Assembly: GCA_964030785.1 (NCBI GenBank)
Contig: OZ034968.1
Location: 73,702,427-73,766,426, forward strand
Direction of reading: 5' to 3'
Source: Siderastrea siderea
Lineage: Eukaryota > Cnidaria > Anthozoa > Scleractinia > Rhizangiidae
Length of the DNA stretch: 64,000 nucleotides
A program made the position numbers and the translations under genes. Under the pieces are notes generated by a model. That model saw nothing but the letters and a program-made list of their open reading frames with translations. It was not told where the DNA came from and searched no databases. Each line of letters begins with the position of its first letter. Position 1 is the stretch's first letter. This document shows, one piece after another, positions 13,233 to 26,200 of the stretch.

Positions 13233-13466
13233 AAGGCTAGTTTCCATATGATCGCTGGGATCGCTACGATCGCTGAGATCGCTGGCAAAAACGCTCAGCA
13301 ATCGTTGCGATTATGTGGAAACCACTGTTTAGCGTAGGCAACGATCACAGCAATCATATGGAAACCAGCCTATGTGAAAACTGCTCAGCGATCAAAGTCG
13401 CAACTACCGCTCAACTTTTTTGGTAGCGATCGTAGCGATCGTAGCGATCACATGGAAACCAGCCTT
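13233..13466. mobile_element. Palindromic MITE (AAGGCT-GTTTCCATATGATCG family)
   Basis: The element starts AAGGCTAGTTTCCATATGAT and ends with the reverse complement form ATCACATGGAAACCAGCCTT. The inside is built from repeated GATCGC/GCGATC and ATATGGAAACCA words in both orientations. It is 234 bp long and non-coding, and can fold into a near-complete hairpin. Confidence 0.8.
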
Positions 13467-14156
13467 AATTGAAAAGACTAGAAGAGTAATCATTAACACA
13501 TCGCTTCTATAACTGTGGTAAATTTGCAAGTGGGCTGTTAATGTTACGTTGAGTTGTTTCTGGCAGTGTTTTTTTTATGCAAATGGTAATAAATATGTAA
13601 ATTAAAATAACGCCCTTTGATAAGCCAGCTTTAAGACTTATTTTGTTGATAAGACCGTTTGATATTCAGTCTCTAAAGATACATATTAATCCAGTGGCTA
13701 CGATTATAGCGGAAAGTGTTGGTGCTTTTTTGTAAAGTAAAATCAAGAAAAGAGTCAGTAAGGTGTCATATTTTGCAGGTATTCCTCTGAAACTGGCAAC
13801 AACAAATGACATTTAAAATGAATTTAAAAGGAGTTACTTCATGACAACCAATTGCCTTCATTAGATGACAGATTTGGTGCCTTGTTGTTAGGGTGACAAA
13901 CTACTGGTGTAAATGAAGTGCATGTCAACTTCTTTAAACCAAAAAGATGTTTTTGTGGATAAAAATGTGCTGCACAGGCGCGCGCAAACATTATGCCCAG
14001 TTTATAGATTTACGGTTGGGATACTCCTAAATATTTAATGTAACTGCATAAATTAGTTCTTTCTCGGCAGACAGCCACTTAATTTAAGTGCGTCTTGGCT
14101 AAGTGGCGCTGCTTTCTATTGGCGTGTTAAGAATCAGTCTGATATTCATCTGAAAC

Positions 14157-14186
14157 ATGATCCTAGCAAGAATAGATCGACTCTGA
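14157..14186 (+). promoter_or_regulatory. Short uORF before the proposed start codon
   Basis: ATG at 14157 opens a 9-codon frame that stops with TGA at 14184-14186, two bases before the proposed start codon at 14189. Such uORFs often lower translation of the main frame. This matters only if the start proposed for the large gene is right. Confidence 0.3.
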
Positions 14187-14188
14187 GG

Positions 14189-14206
14189 ATGCCATTCAAA
14201 GAAACG
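14189..14206 (+). CDS. Exon 1 (coding part): start of signal peptide
   Basis: The ATG at 14189 opens MPFKET, cut by a strong donor GTAAGAAA at 14207. Joined to exon 2 this gives a short basic/polar start and a hydrophobic stretch (FIKLVLCMSMI). Chosen because it connects in frame to exon 2, and exon 2 in turn supplies both the missing codon base and the first cysteine of the PAN domain. Confidence 0.5.
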
Positions 14207-17200
14207 GTAAGAAAGGTTAGCATTTTGTTGAAATTAAGCACGACTTTTACAGCTTAAACTGTTTGTGTTATTCTTTTCTGACAGTTTATAAAGCTAGTCT
14301 TATGTATGAGTATGATACGAGGGCAGGAAGCCGTATTTTGTGAAGGTAAGTCAACGCTTAACCATCTGTGTTAAAAATACAAAAATATCGGTTTCCCAGT
14401 ATAACTCGCTTTTGTGAAGTTCAAATGTTTAAAACGGTTATGGAATAAGTTTTTGCCAATACGAATATTAAAATCACTGTCTAGAAACCATTTATTCTTA
14501 ACCATGCTTACAAGTTTCACCAGTGGTTTATAAAAAACAACGTTAGCTGGCTCCATTCAAAACAGTTCTAAGAAATCTACAATTTATGAGGTATCTGAAT
14601 TTCACAGACTAAACGCAAAGGATGCAATAGTTTAGTATCTGGCCAATTCGCCTTCCCGCATTTAAGCAACATGTAATATTTATTGCTACATTGTAATACC
14701 CAACTCTAAACTCAATCTCGATTGACAGCAGTTCTTGGATGGTCCAAGATTTTAGCAAATTTTCGTTTATTATCTGTTTTTAGTGCTGTGTCAAAGCGTC
14801 CTTGAATAATGCATTATAAAAATATCATTCCGTGCCACAAACTGAATTTCTGCTAGTCTCTTAATTAAATTGTCTTTTTAAACAAAAATATAAATCCCAC
14901 AGAAAGAGATACATAAATTTCCTTTAAAATACATAATAAAACTGGCAATTTATATAAACATATCGCACATTTTCATCGTTTACTTAAAGATAAAAAGTGT
15001 GGGAACCTTTGTTTGAAAAGTGTCAGTAGCAGAAGTTTATTTTTATATTTGATAATTTTTTTGAAAGCCTAAATTTTTTGCTGAAAGAATATACAAAACT
15101 CGCATAATCATATTACGGCCTAGATGCAATTTATCGTCAAGTAAAAATTACCTTTTCGTTTTTTGACAGAGTTAGACATATTCATATTAAATAAGAATAG
15201 GGTAATATTGGTTGCTGCCAAGAAGCCCGACAGGGATAATCGAGTGGAAATGAATAATAAAATTTCATTATCACGGCTTGCATTCTGTTTGCAGAGGGAT
15301 TTATGTGCTGTTACCCTGTAAATTCAATTGTGTGATTTTATACAAGAACCACTAAAACCACAATTTTAACTCACACAATCAAAGCCATAATAACATCGCT
15401 GAATAACAAAGCACGGAACAAATGTCCACTGGGACAATGAATAAAATACTTCATTTATTGGTTACTTAACCACAATTTAAAAAATTTCCAAAAGTTCTCT
15501 GAATGATCAGGAGAGCTAGTCCGAAATATCACCTCTTTTTACTACGAGTGACATCAGTTCGGGAACTTTGTTTGCTTAACAAAACATTACTTTGTGGTAA
15601 ATATTGAAATAAAATTAACATATCGTTACTTCGGCTGACTTTGCGTGTTTGCACGCCCCAGATTAATTGAACATGTTGAAGGCAAATGTTTTATATTTTT
15701 CTCTAGTCTAGATAAAGTTTAGGAGTAACATATTAGAATAAAAACAAAATCGGAAATCCGGGGCGAGCATTATTACATTTGAACAATCCCACAAGAAACG
15801 ATGGGGGGCAACTAATTTTTGCAGGTTGCAGATCGCAGGTAAACTAAAGTCGATGTGTACTAATATATAGTTACGTAATTTTTAAAAATAACATGCTGAA
15901 AATTTAAGCTATTATATTTTTTTGCCTCACTTTCAGTTGCTATATTCGTTAATTATTATTTCTGAGTGGCCATCGCTAGGAATCGGATGTTAACCCAACG
16001 AACACGAGCAAAATTTAAGAATATCAAATGAGGAAATTACACACTCGAAACCGAACTACAGCTGGGAATTATTGCTATTTTCATCAATACGACAAAATGG
16101 GTTTGCTTGCATGTACAAGTTTCGCAAATAAAGGAGTTAAACGGTGGGTAAAAGGAAACAACTACAGTCACCTTTGACTGTAAACTACTCTTCGGAATAA
16201 AGTTATGGAGGGAAAAATTTCAGTTCAGAAAATTAGAGACTTAGCAAGCGTCTGCCATGTTGGTGACTCTCTTTAAAATAAAAAGGGCACCAACATGGCG
16301 ACCATGAAAGTCAATACAAGAAATTAAGCAGGTAATAAAATCAGTATTCCTATTTTCTCTTCAGAATTATTTGGACGACACTTTCACATAATTATCGTAA
16401 TCGAAAATTGAAAAGTAAGGCGAAAATATTAGTTTTTTGACATTTTGAGAGTTTCTGTGTATCGGTTTACCACGAATTTGATCAAATTTCGCAATGGTTT
16501 CTCTCTAAAGAGAAGCAACATAACAACATGAAATTTTCCTTGAGGATTTTTCTTATTGGTGGTTTCCGGGTTTAATGAAATCACATGAACACCAAGAAAT
16601 TTAATTTTTTTCTTTTAAAGATTAACTCCCAAATCTTTGTTTCCGAAATTTCATTTTTAAATTGAAGGGATTACTGAGTTTATTTTATCAGTAAAATTAC
16701 GTAAATCCGGCTTTTGAATAGACTTTGACAGACACTTATTGTGCTCACACGTCAAACCTAACAAATCTTAACGAAAACAAATTTACAGATAAATAAATTA
16801 AATGACGTGATATTGCCACTGTTTAATCTAGTTATCAAAGCAAAAGGGCCGGTGAGACGAAAACCTAATATCATTTGTCGGTTGAGGTGTGTAACCTTCG
16901 GCTATCCGTACAGCTGAGCATCGAAACTAAACTATAATATATAGATTTCGCCATGCCTAAAAGCGGAGCCTCCAAGGAATAAACTGGTGCTCGTTTCTCA
17001 AAAATAGTCCTGAAACTCTTCGCTCTGAAATATATTTCGGGGCTTTCTTTGGCTCGTTCCCTTTCGAAAAGTGTTTCTCAAAAAGCCCGAAAGTGTTCCG
17101 AATTGTCCTCCAATATTTTGAGGATCTGTTCTGTAAAACCAAGCTCGAAAGGTCATTCTAGGGGCTGAGCACAGCTTAATTTTTTTTTCGGGCATCAAAC

Positions 17201-20200
17201 TGAACACATATCTTACTCAGAGCAGTCTTGCTTGGTTTTTGAAATGTTTCCTGTCATTAACTGTCAAGGCTTGTCAAATCTCCTTGGATTATTGGCTGTT
17301 GGCTTGAATGGACGTGAAACGGCGCTTATGTACAACAACAAAATAAAACTTATTCTGAAGTAAATGGGTTATCTTGATCGCGTTCGGATGTTCAGTTAAC
17401 AAATAACATGAACTGCCCCTATTAGTCTGGTCAAAATTTATACCATCAAGATTGAAAACAAGCAAACACCAAACACGCTTTAAATTATGGCATAAGTTTT
17501 GCGGATGCAAAGTAAGCCTATTTAAAGTTAGGCACTTTGAGGAACGCAAAAAAATTGTTTTTCGGAAGCTTTTCGGATAAAATAGTCTTAAACCGACAAC
17601 TGCTTCGCTTAAAAGATTATTACTATTGAAAAGTTCTAGGACAAGAAAATCGACAATTGCACAAACCGATCCGACAGTTAAAATTGAAAGCAATTATTCG
17701 CCGTAAGTGATGCTTGTGCAGTAGCCTTGCGACTGTGCTTTGACCTACTGTTATGAATAAACAAACACAAAATAATAAACAGAGAAATCATTTTTGAAAA
17801 AGTTTATTCGAAAACCCGTAAGTTTATACTTAAGACTTAAATGCAATTCGCGTTACACTTCCAGCATGGCAAAAATCTGTCACAAATCTGAGCTCGTTTT
17901 CTAATAATTTTTTGAAGTCAAAAGTAAATGACACATTTCTAATGACATAAATTCAATTTCAAAATGTAGTTTCTTTGACCGTAATAAATACTCAAAATCA
18001 TGCACCTTAAACCCTTTAAAAACTTCACTTACTCGGTTGTGTTTCAGAACAAGGCAAGCTCTCCGCCGTGAAGAAAACAAAGCGATGGGGTCCTTTGAAG
18101 GCAGCTTTCGTAACTTGAAGTTTTCGCCTACTACCAGTATTCTTTTGAACTTTTTCTTTCCATTTATAGGTATGAAATGTTTTTTTCTCAAGTTTAAAAC
18201 TACAGTACCGTCGAACAATCGTTTTGCTAAATAAACTTAAGCCTTTTAAAGAAACCTCTTTTTCAAAAGCGACGATGGTCATGCGATTTCCCGCCAAGAA
18301 AAACGCCGGTTGCCCAAAAGCACCGCGCGATTTCCCGCCAAGAAAAGATGGCATTCTCCACTCCCGGTCGAGTTGCCTTGGGACTTCTCTCCCCCTCCCC
18401 CAAAGTCTGTACGGGCGTACGCTGACGTCAGAACCAAAATTTTTCGGATCGATAGATTACCAGGAGGGAGTGATGAACTCGCCGCTCGGCGACAGGTCTC
18501 AAAAACCGCTGATTGGTTTAAAGATATTACGTCAAAAGCGTCATGGAATTGTTACTGAGCATGCGTCTTGCTTTTTCACGCTTGAAAAATTCAATATGGT
18601 GGACGGGCTGTTGTTGTTTATGCACGGGAACTGCAATATTATTTCACTTTGAACGGATGATCGAAGTTACGTTAGACAGTTTTTTAAACTGGAAATGATG
18701 TTTGAATCGAACATTGACTTCAGTGGGTTTCAAAGAAGCCATTTTGGCCGCCGTACACTTCAGAAACTGAATATTCTTATCGGCAGTCCAATTTTGGATC
18801 AAACTGCATCTTCTGACGGCGTTAAGGATTGATCTCGTTGTTTCATTAAAATTTTATCTTCCGTCAATACTTTGTCGTGGACAAGGCATGCAGAAGGGGG
18901 TGATCTCATGGTTGCAGGTCAGTAATCTATTGATGTACTATTTCATAACTGATCATCGTAAAACGTACTGAATTCACTCGGTGGTTGTTATGTTTTCCTT
19001 TGCTGATCAAGTTTTTGCACATTTAAATGTACGAGTATGTTGACGTGGAGTGCTGCTCTTTTAAAAACTGACAATTGCTTTAATGGCAAGAAGAGAGTGT
19101 TACCTGATGCTCAAATAATGCTATAAACCGTCTTCAAGAGTGCCCTTTTTTGACATCAGTTAAAAGCCTTTTGTGCTTGGAATTTTTGATACTTTAAGTC
19201 AACACTGTGAGGCATAATTTTGTTAACTGACAAATCCTGCCTTATGTCGAGTGTTGAATTCTGAAGAAAGCAAATCAAATAATTATTTTGAACTTTGTTA
19301 ATTGCAATTACTCAGTCTTTTTAGATCCGCAACACCGAACATGTTTATTTGCTTTATTAATTGGTTAACAAATTTAATCAACACACTTGTTGATCAATAC
19401 ATGATGACAATTTTTATTAAGTTTTGCTTCTGCTCATTGATTTGTGTATTGTTAGCTTTTCCCATCTCCTTTGTTCCCATGAAGATCCATTCCATCTCTT
19501 TGTCAGCATTTTACTTGTTTTGCAATAAATTTATTTGTATACTTGAACCAGTATACAGCTCCACAATTTTCAAAGTAAAACCCTAGTATGATTGCTAATG
19601 GTGGATAAAATATTTATGCTTCAACTGGTTTTTGCATTTAGGACGTATTCTAGTAATAGGAAACAACTGTATTAGTTTTTGGGCAAAAAACCTTTTGCAA
19701 ATAGCTGGATCAGAGTGTTGATTGATGTTTACAGGGGAATTCCACTAATATGATCTCTGATCAATGGGTCTGATGTTAAATGATTAATTAAAAAATGGTT
19801 GTTGCATTCAGCAAGTATTTCAGTCAGAGAATAACTGGATGAGTTAATTTCTGGGCTTAAAAACAGGGCCATAGCCAGGTCTTTTGTAAACGGGGGCACG
19901 AGCCTTGGTGGAGGGGTCTGGGGTATCCTCCCCCAGAAAATTTTCAAATTTGGAAGCTCCGAAACGCTATTTTCAGCACTTGTCATGAGATATGTCTCCG
20001 AAAAATCGTCCTCGAATAAGTGTGAAAAGGCAGGTGTTTTCAGTGCTTACAACATTATTTCCGATTTCCCGGCCATGAAAATGGCAAATAAGTGCAAGTG
20101 ACTACAATCAAAATAAGTGAGTCTAAAGAAAACAAATCCTTTGAACAATGAAAATCCTCAGTCCACAGACTTGATCTGTCTGGCTCAACTGGTCCAGGGG

Positions 20201-23200
20201 GGGGGGACAGCTGCCCCCCCTTGCCCCCCCGGCTAGCTACGGCCCTGAAAAAGAAGTGTCATAAAATATTTGGAGGTAAAAAAGTGGTTGGTAAGACAGG
20301 GTTTCACCTTTACATTGTACTTTCAAGACCTGTGTGATCAAACCAGGTCATGTGGGCAAAATAGATTTAATCTATTTGCAGAATGTTTTTAATGTTTAAA
20401 TTTACTGAGTGCCAGCATCATGATACATTTCTTGCCAAGAAGTTTTTTAATCAATTGTACGTGAAGTAATATTTATGTTTTACATTTTTTTCTCCAGGTT
20501 ATCACAGCTTTTGACTTCAGTGATATGTTCTTATCCAGCCTGTTAAGTTCTTGGTAGAAAGCAGAGAGTGGTAGCCATAAAAGTCACTAGTGTTCAATTC
20601 AAATATTTATTCTAATTGATCTTTCATATGTCTGTTTGCCCTACACTCTTTGGCTGTATAACCTTCTTCATTGATACTGAAACAGTCCAGTGGAGTGTAC
20701 TGTTTTGAGGTCTGTCTTGAGATAGATGCCTTTATAATGCTCCTGATGAAAGGTGGCGTGAAAAGCATGTATATAAAGATTTGAGAAATAAAGCCCAACA
20801 TCTTTGTGCCTTTTTTCCATCTTGCAAGCCATCCTACATTAATTTTGTAGCCAACCTTTCTTTGGAAGGGAGTCAGAAGCAGTTGTGTGAGAGGGGCATG
20901 AAAGATGATTATAACCATTTTTATAAGTCTTTGCTCTATCTGCACTTTTCAGACACTACTCGTTTGAAGCATTGAACATTGATTGATGCAGCAGGTGCTC
21001 CTAATTAGTGAACTTAATTCTGAAGCAACTTACCTCAGTGTTTTGTGTTTCTAAACCATTTTTTTAAATTCAAATTTAAATTCTGTGTGATATCATTATT
21101 TTAGATTATTTGGTTAATATACTGCTCAACAATTTCCTTTTGCAATACAGTCAATTTCTTTCATTAATTACTCTTGAGGATTAGCCTAAAGTTGCTGAAT
21201 TTTGATTCATCTGACAACTGTCAGCCTAGTTCTCTAAAAAAACAAAGGATTGCACCTGTCTGCTGTTGGAATATAAATGAAGGGTTCGTCTGATACATTC
21301 CTAAATGTGTGTTTCCATTAATTTTTAACTAATAGGAGTTCTTCAAGATCCACCTCTATGTCACAAGCTAAAGAAGGTGGCTGCAGAAACAATGAGTACA
21401 CTTCTATTGGCAAGGAAATGCACTTTGCTTTGCTATTATAATTTTACATTTTTGAGTGTGTTTTAAACGAAGTTATGCTGCAATGACAATTTTGTTGCTA
21501 AGGGGGGTGTACTTTGTGTTTGAAAGATACTATTTTGTCCTGTTCCAGATCTATTAAAATCACGGCATTTTCCATGAGTTTTCCACGTTTTATGCCTTAA
21601 TAAAATACATTTAGGTGTTTTTGGTGTTTGTGCTGTTCGTGTATTCAGTAGCTCAGTTTGACAGATTTTTTTGTTCATGCTCCATCACAATTCCCATGAC
21701 TGCCATCAGTGATAAAACAGACGTTCTTGTTTGGTTGATTCCAGATGAAGTGATTTGAGATGGAATTGTTCTAACATAGCATTCTCTGAAAAATATTCAT
21801 TAGAAATCTTATCACTTAAAAATATTCAATGGGAAGCGATTTCAAGCTCTTTCACCAAAAATGCCAATTAACTTCAATATGTGGAGGTCATTTATTTCCT
21901 ATGCGAGGTGCTCTCGAAGGGAATACATTAACGGGTTGGAATTTAAGTTCACTTCGCTATTCTTCAGCCCTTTCACTCCCAGAGTTACAATCTCGAGATA
22001 GGTGTGACCATTGAAATAGAAGCTGGTTTGTAAATCTGCTGATCCTGTGGTGCTGTTTGTTTTTCAGCACATGTATTGTGGAAAACATTCTTGTTTTTCC
22101 GGCTTTGGAGCAGCCGTTGTTCTTTGGCGCATAACATTTTTGTGATGAACACACAAAGTGAAACTTGGTGTTAACTTGAGATGGGTTTTCCCCGTTTTGT
22201 TTCAAGTCACGTAAATGTTTTCAAGCCGCTGTCAGGGAAATTTTTGCGGGCCTTGTCGGTGTCGGCCACAGCGCTACGAGAACGATTACAAGACAGTACA
22301 ATAAACTCAAATTATAAAAACAACCAAACTGTTCATTAGCATTTACGAAGAGACATACAATATTACTGCTTTAATACAACAGTCGTATATGAAGTAAATT
22401 ACTGGAAATTACAATTTTGCAAAAGATCTCGTAAGATTCTTAAGGTAAGCTTAATTTCCTGTCGAGAAAACGAGTAAAGGGACGAATCAAGGTACTCACA
22501 CGTTTCTCTTCGGAGTCCTATCTTATACTAGCCAGCTCTTACAGCGTCATAAAGGGTGGCTTCCTTTGCTCGATAATGATAATAAACCTTCGTACAGCAT
22601 TTTCTCAAGACCATTTGAAAGAAAAAAAAGTCATTTTTGATATTTCTTCGTGGTAGAAACGACGAGAACGTAGTCCAAATCTCAAGCTTATCCAGCGACT
22701 GCTGACCTTAACCAACACGAAAAACTAAGCCCACTTCTCTTTCGAGTAGTTGCAAACATTTTCACCAAAAGGAGCAAGATAAATGGAATTATCATGTGGA
22801 TGATGACTACCGATTTCTCTGAACTTACTCCTAGACAAACAAGAAGAGTTGTTCGTTTCACTGAGCCCATGTTTTTAACGAGAAGTTCTCCGCGAGCAGA
22901 CTGGCGGGTCGCGAAACTACGTGGCAAAACCTTATTTGTCGTCCGCCATTTTGTAACATTGATGGCGGGAACAACTCGCGCATGCTCAGCGGTTTTTGAG
23001 ACCTGTCCCGCTCGGCTGGTTCGAGGTGTCTGGCCATCGTGACGTCACGACGTGAAAAGCGCGCGAGTTTGCCGAGTCTTCAAAAATGGCGCTGGCAAAC
23101 TGATGTTAGAGTTCGGGTGACAAACGTATTTTTTGTGCCATTAAGCTTTCAGCTAAGCTCGTTTTCTTGGGTAATGGAAGTTTAGTCATCCTTTTTTTCG

Positions 23201-26200
23201 ATATAGGTAAGTGGCTCTTGGTCTTAACGTGAAAATTACCCTTAAATAAAGTTTTAAGAGTCATGTTTACTCTCCGCGATCGAAGAATTATACGGGAAAA
23301 TTGTTATTGTCCGCGTCCGAAAAAGTGTGTTTATTTCGGTTATATACCACAGGGAAACTTGAAACTTGGCTACGGACTAGCCTATAGTTTAACAAAAGTA
23401 CCCAAGTTAAAACAAGTGGTATAGTATTTACCTAAAAAAATGATCAGTCCGTTTGTTTAGCTGAGTATAACAGAATGCGAACCTAGAAGAGTATGTTTAG
23501 CACTTAAACGTTAACTTTTCTTACAGTATTTGCTTCCATCTTCTGTATAAGGGAAGAATAGTGATATTTAATTGCTAGGGAAAGAGTAATCGAACTTAGT
23601 AAATTTTTGTCACCTCATTTAACCCGTGTAAACTACACTTTTGCAGAACAACATAAAAATCTGAATCAGCTCGTAAATTATGCGGACGTCCGAGGAAACA
23701 AGTTTTCGCTGATCTGGTTCTGTCCTTTTTTATGAAAAATAATAGATATATTTGAGTACCATCTGGATCAGTGATTCAGTGATTTATTCTCAATACCTCC
23801 AGCTTCCTCTAGATTTGCTGTCGAGGTTGCACAATGTTTTAGAAAGAGTCTGACCGTCTACTTGATCCACAACTGACGATCAAGATGACCGTTTCGCAAA
23901 TAAATTGAATTGGTCCTGTCATTTGATTTTCAAAGATTAATTAATTTTAAAACAGTCAAACTGAGGACCATTCTAGTAAAGAGATAGCCTTGTTATCCCT
24001 TAACATCAGTAACCTGAGAAAGTTGGCGGTTTTGATAGACTGTGTTGTTTTTATAATTATTCAATAAGAGCACAATCAGTGCATTAGCACAAATTTGGCC
24101 AAAAAGCCCGCGCGTCAGCTGTTTTTCTTCGCTGCGAGCAAATGTTGTCGTCTTTGTCGTTTTTTACTAGATAGTTTAGCAAAGTAAGGAATTGCTGTGG
24201 CCTATTATTAACTTTGAAGCAAGCACATGAATTCACAGTGAACGTTTCTTTGCATTGGAGTATTCTTCTCCACATTTTAGTGATGTTTAAAGCCGCTGAT
24301 CATTTTAATGAGATTGCTACGAAAATTTACTTTCCTAAAATTGGAAAGAGTTTATACATATAAAAGTTATGTTTTTGTCTTCAAGCGACACATCTTAGGG
24401 TTTGTGAGATACAGCTTCTGAAAGGTGATCTTGATCACGATTTCAATCGCTCGAGCAAAGCGTTCGTGAAATTTTTTGAGTCTTATCGCCAATTTGTTAT
24501 TTTGTTTTGAGGACCAAATTGCATTAAGAATACTTTTTATGTTATAGCATGCAGCATACCTTTTGTTCTTTCATCGTTTTGATCTGTTCTTTTTGAGAAA
24601 CTGGACGGTAAACATTTGCAAGGAAGCCATTTGTTAACTTTCCTTTGAATTTCCCGGACTGACTTATTTGTGACGTCACGATGGCCCGACACCTCGGATT
24701 TTCGTTCGCCAATACCGGCACTAGTGCCCAGGCCTAAGTTTATTACTCCCTCCTGATAGATTACCAAATTTCCTTAGCAATGGATCTCCGCTGACGGGCT
24801 TTGCCCGCAGGCTCCGCTATAATCTCTGCAGGGAAAATAAATTGAAAAATACTTATTCTAGGGTTTTACTTGTAACACTAACGGATATCTAACTCGTTGC
24901 TCGCAGTTTTTTAATTACACAACTTGTAGGATATTTGCGCGTGTCGTAAAACCTTCTGATAAGTATCGATATGATCGATATGTATCGGCATATTTATATG
25001 TAGCTAAGGTATTAACTGAACTCAACTTAACCAATGGTCTTGCTAGCAAATGAGTCAACTCAGGTAGTGAATCCGCGAGTGGTCCGTATGGTAATTTACT
25101 GAAAAAAACCGTTTTGTGAATCAGACGTGAACTGCTAAAATCCTTGAATGTGAATCGTCAATAACTGACATCGTGAATTAGTAACTCAGGTTGGCCGCAA
25201 AAGAGTCCGTGGTTTTACGTTTCAGGTTTTAAAGGTAATTGGCTATGTGAAACGTATGTGATATGTGCTCTGAAATATTATTATACAGAGCGACGATAAA
25301 AAGGGTTTCCCTTCCCGCACTTTGCCGCTTGGAGTTTAAGTACCCAACGTCGAGAAACCAATGCAAAATATCGGTAGACAGTTTCAAACGTAGAGAACTA
25401 AGGCTAATTATCTTTAAAGCCCATCTGGTCATTCATGTGGAATAAAGAAACGCAAAAGCAAATTGTACTTCCAGATATATACTTAACTAGCCTGGGTGAC
25501 AAGCTTTTCCATGATTTTTTCTGTGCTACCTGTTGTGTGGACCAAGAAATATTCTTTGTCTAAATGTTACCGAAACTGATGTACGATCGATTTTTCTTAG
25601 TAACTGTTTTCATGAGGAGCGTTAAAATAATCATGCGTGTGATTACTATAAAAGACACTTCTGTGCTTTTTAAGTTAGTTAAAGTTAGAATATCAGTGCA
25701 AAAAGTTATATAGTCTATGTAACAGATTTTCTGTTACATACCAAGAAATTTGACTGTTTTGTTCGAAACTGAACACTTTATAACTCCTCTTTGATTGGTG
25801 AATTACAGGATGGCTTTTTCCACAAAGTTGAAGCGAAATAGAGTTGGAAATATTACATTACATTCTTATTACGCTACTTTTAGGAAAGTCTAAAAATTTC
25901 ATTTGAGAAGCAACTTAAATTTGTTTACTGACACAGTGTATGGCTAAGAATATTCAGCCAGAAAATTATAAAGGGCTGAGATCAAAGCACTTTTATGTAC
26001 AAACTAAGATTAAGCTTTTGTTCCTCTCCCCTCCCCTCCCCCTCCTCCAAAGTTACGGCCAGGAGTTGGAATTCCTCCTGCCCTGCTTTAGTTGCATCAC
26101 AACTCTGACCGTTTGTTGTTGTCGATATTGTTGTTGTTTATTCGTTCCTTTCTTTCTTTCTTTGCTTGTGTCTGTTTGCTTCTTAACAACTCTGAAGGTC

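Larger units (their letters stand above)
7100..14188. other. Intergenic region, no gene recognised
   Basis: About 7 kb between the two channel genes. No open frame has a recognisable domain. A GC-richer block around 7440-7880 looks like an interspersed repeat and contains an 11-bp hairpin at 7646-7674. A possible pogo/Tigger-like remnant lies at about 10310-10745 and a palindromic MITE at 13233-13466. The promoter of the large downstream gene should be near the right end; I see no TATA box I would defend. Confidence 0.6.
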
